Positions 61,792 through 64,000 of a stretch of DNA of 64,000 nt are shown here, in pieces; the stretch's first letter is position 1, and each line of letters starts with the position of its first letter. The DNA comes from Zeaxanthinibacter sp. PT1 (GTDB lineage Bacteria > Bacteroidota > Bacteroidia > Flavobacteriales > Flavobacteriaceae), in assembly GCF_028464225.1 (NCBI RefSeq), contig NZ_JAQPCN010000002.1, forward strand, positions 434,001 to 498,000, given 5' to 3'. The translations under genes were made by a program, and so were the position numbers. The notes under the pieces were generated by a model. That model worked only from the letters and a program-made list of their open reading frames with translations, was not told where the DNA came from and searched no databases.

Positions 61792-64000
61792 TAAAGTTAG
61801 AGATAAGTGGGCGGAAGAAATCGGTCCGGAAGAATTTACAGGCCTCAGGACAGGAGGAGAGTCCGGTTCGGCAGCAGGCCTCCCGGCTGTGATCATGTCC
61901 GTTAAACACGTTTTTGGAGCCATGGGATTAAGCCGTGGAATGAAAGCCCTGTTCAACCTCAACCAGAAAGGTGGGATCGATTGCCCTGGATGTGCTTGGC
62001 CCGACCCGGATGGAAAACGCAGCCCAATTGCAGAATATTGTGAAAATGGCGCGAAAGCCATTGCCGAAGAATCCACCACCAAAAAAGCAGGCCCTGATTT
62101 TTTCGCCAAAAACAGCGTGTCAGAACTATCTCAACTTTCTGATTATGAATTAGGCAAAAGTGGGCGAATAGCACAGCCGATGTTTTTGGAGGAAGGGGAA
62201 GAACATTATAAAGAAATTTCCTGGGACGATGCTTTTAAAGAGATTGGAGAAGAGCTAAACGGACTTGAGTCTCCGGATGAAGCTATTTTTTACACTTCCG
62301 GCCGGACCAGTAACGAGGCGGCTTTTCTTTACCAGTTAATGGTACGCGAATACGGGACCAACAATATGCCTGATTGCAGTAATATGTGCCATGAAAGTAC
62401 AGGGGTGGCCTTATCCGAAACCCTGGGCATAGGGAAAGGCTCCGTAAAACTCGAAGATTTCTACGAAACCGAGGTTATCCTGATCATGGGACAAAACCCG
62501 GGTACCAATCACCCGCGTATGCTGACTGCATTACAGAAGGCCAAGCGTAACGGGGCGATCATCATTTCGGTCAACCCGCTATTTGAAACCGGGCTGAAAG
62601 CATTTAAAAACCCCCAGGAAATAAAGGGGTTACTCGGCATGTCTACAGACCTGACCGATCACTATTTGCAAGTGCGTATCAATGGGGACATGGCCCTCTT
62701 GCAGGCTATTGCCAAATTGCTGTTGGAAGAAGAAAATGCAAATCCCGGGAAAGTGCTGGACCATGAATTCATGGCAGAAAATACAGAAGGTGCAGAGGCT
62801 TATATACAGCACTTGCAAAATTTGTCACTGGATACCCTGGTGGAGAACTGCGGAATTCCAATAGAACAGATTCGCGAAGTTGTAAAAGCCATCAGGTTCA
62901 AGAATAAAATGATCATCTGCTGGGCTATGGGACTCACCCAGCACAAAAATTCGGTAGACACCATCAAGGAGATTGTCAACCTGCTACTGCTAAAGGGAAG
63001 TATAGGCAAGGCCGGAGCCGGGACATGCCCGGTAAGGGGTCATAGTAACGTTCAGGGAGATAGGACCATGGGTATTTACGAGAAACCTCCAAAAAACCTG
63101 CTCGACAACCTGGAAAGGGTATTTGGCATTTCGCCACCCCGCGAATACGGTTATGATACCGTAGACAGTATTAAAGCCATGCACAGGGGAAAAGCAAAAT
63201 TCTTTATGGGTATGGGCGGTAATTTCCTGTCAGCGACCCCGGATACGCACTATACGGCAGAAGCATTACGGAAATGTAATATGACTGTTCATGTGAGCAC
63301 CAAATTAAATCGCAGTCACCTGATTCATGGGAAAAGGGCCTTGATTCTCCCGACCCTGGGAAGGTCTGACGAGGATTTTAAAAACGGGCAACGGCAATTT
63401 GTCAGCGTGGAAAATTCGACCGGTGTTGTACACAGTTCACATGGTAAATTAAAGCCCGTATCCGAGAAATTACTGAGCGAGCCAGAGATCATCTGCAGGA
63501 TGGCCCGGGCCGTTCTCCCGGGTAGCAAAATTCATTGGGAGAAATTTGTGCTCAACTACGACTATATCAGGGATGCCATAGAAAAATGTGTCCCCGGATT
63601 TGACGATTATAACCGGAGGGTAAGACGTGGCCGGGGCTTCTACCTGCCCAACGGGGCCCGGCAGGGCGATTTTGAAACGGATAACGGGAAAGCCAAATTC
63701 ACCGTATCAGACATCTCCCCCATACCCCTGGATGAAGGCGAGTTCCTCATGATGACCATTCGTTCACACGACCAGTACAATACGACAATTTACGGCCTTA
63801 ATGACAGGTACCGCGGAATCCGTAATGAAAGGAGAGTGGTCTTAATGCACCGGGAAGACATGGAAGAAATGGGTATAGAAAACAAGGCCGTGGTCGACCT
63901 GTATAACAATCATGGCGGCAGGGCCAGGGTGGCGCATAATTTCATCGCCTTGGCTTATGATATTCCCAGGAGAATGGTAGCTACCTATTTCCCGGAAGCC
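61784..64000 (+). CDS. FdhF/YdeP-family molybdopterin oxidoreductase, C-terminus cut by window edge
   Basis: 739 codons to the window end; YdeP-like proteins run to about 760-780 residues, so little is missing. The start is the ATG at 61784, inside the upstream gene (ATGAGTGA overlap). Near the N-terminus CPGCAWPDP (C67, C70) replaces the full four-Cys cluster motif of true formate dehydrogenases. NMPDCSNMCHESTG (C198, C202) covers the position of the Mo-ligand Cys/Sec, with C202 the likely ligand. Further landmarks are ILIMGQNPGTNHPRML, GKAGAGTCPVRGHSNVQGDRTMG and TIRSHDQYNTTIYGLNDRYRG. Probably a cytosolic Mo/W-bis-MGD enzyme of unknown substrate. Confidence 0.92.
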   Translation, partial: MSDKVRDKWAEEIGPEEFTGLRTGGESGSAAGLPAVIMSVKHVFGAMGLSRGMKALFNLNQKGGIDCPGCAWPDPDGKRSPIAEYCENGAKAIAEESTTKKAGPDFFAKNSVSELSQLSDYELGKSGRIAQPMFLEEGEEHYKEISWDDAFKEIGEELNGLESPDEAIFYTSGRTSNEAAFLYQLMVREYGTNNMPDCSNMCHESTGVALSETLGIGKGSVKLEDFYETEVILIMGQNPGTNHPRMLTALQKAKRNGAIIISVNPLFETGLKAFKNPQEIKGLLGMSTDLTDHYLQVRINGDMALLQAIAKLLLEEENANPGKVLDHEFMAENTEGAEAYIQHLQNLSLDTLVENCGIPIEQIREVVKAIRFKNKMIICWAMGLTQHKNSVDTIKEIVNLLLLKGSIGKAGAGTCPVRGHSNVQGDRTMGIYEKPPKNLLDNLERVFGISPPREYGYDTVDSIKAMHRGKAKFFMGMGGNFLSATPDTHYTAEALRKCNMTVHVSTKLNRSHLIHGKRALILPTLGRSDEDFKNGQRQFVSVENSTGVVHSSHGKLKPVSEKLLSEPEIICRMARAVLPGSKIHWEKFVLNYDYIRDAIEKCVPGFDDYNRRVRRGRGFYLPNGARQGDFETDNGKAKFTVSDISPIPLDEGEFLMMTIRSHDQYNTTIYGLNDRYRGIRNERRVVLMHREDMEEMGIENKAVVDLYNNHGGRARVAHNFIALAYDIPRRMVATYFPEA

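Overview
The window is an ordinary, densely coded chromosomal stretch from a member of the phylum Bacteroidota, almost certainly family Flavobacteriaceae. Evidence: promoters of the TTG-N18/20-TAnnTTTG type (SRP RNA, pheT, smpB); a PorP/SprF-type type IX secretion protein; a bacillithiol-system YtxJ protein; many small lipoproteins with a Cys lipobox near residue 20; and the flavobacterial gene run bamD-rpoZ-coaBC-DUF4835-recN. I cannot name the genus. No rRNA, tRNA, CRISPR array, insertion sequence, prophage or integrase was seen. The only RNA gene found is the SRP RNA.

Layout. 1-3.6 kb: dnaK (cut by the window edge, minus strand), sdaA and a small secreted NTF2-like protein. 3.6-9.7 kb: panB, a pseudouridine synthase, a DUF4252 lipoprotein, a helical-repeat protein, then leuA-leuB. 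9.7-20.1 kb: a TlpA-like lipoprotein, pheT, a fasciclin protein, an unknown membrane protein, an ABC-F ATPase with an abnormal second P-loop, a thioredoxin-fold lipoprotein without its CXXC, a transaldolase-like enzyme, an SDR and the SRP RNA. 20.2-21.7 kb: glutaminyl cyclase and a thioesterase.

21.7-26.7 kb is the least explained part. It holds a LytTR regulator whose receiver lacks the phospho-acceptor Asp, a 78-residue lipoprotein with a duplicated acidic motif, a TPR sensor kinase with a lipobox, a NarL-type response regulator and an orphan protein. Two closely related palindromes lie in front of the first and last genes. I read this as a candidate undescribed signalling locus.

26.7-44 kb: glyA, fahA, a lipoprotein, ytxJ, clpB, a TetR regulator with a palindromic operator, a PorP/SprF protein, a histidine phosphatase lipoprotein, smpB, pcm, an oxidoreductase, a 3-hydroxyacyl-CoA dehydrogenase, DUF1015, a YggS protein and an exonuclease/GIY-YIG protein that seems to lack its middle. 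44-46.2 kb: a voltage-gated-type K+ channel with a zinc ribbon, coupled to an in-frame miaA-gluconokinase fusion. 46.2-58.8 kb (minus strand): an OmpR-type two-component pair, coaE, a YbbR protein, a glycosyltransferase, fabI, recN, DUF4835, coaBC, rpoZ, bamD, dapA and DUF6913. 58.9-64 kb (plus strand): a 5'-nucleotidase split into two genes in reversed domain order, then fdhD, DUF7009 and a YdeP/FdhF-type molybdopterin oxidoreductase running off the window.

Regulatory points. dnaK and clpB share an upstream module, a GACA-N3-TGTC palindrome followed by a similar 18-nt element, which may be a heat-shock control region. The terminator of the OmpR-type pair lies inside the last codons of the convergent miaA-gntK fusion.
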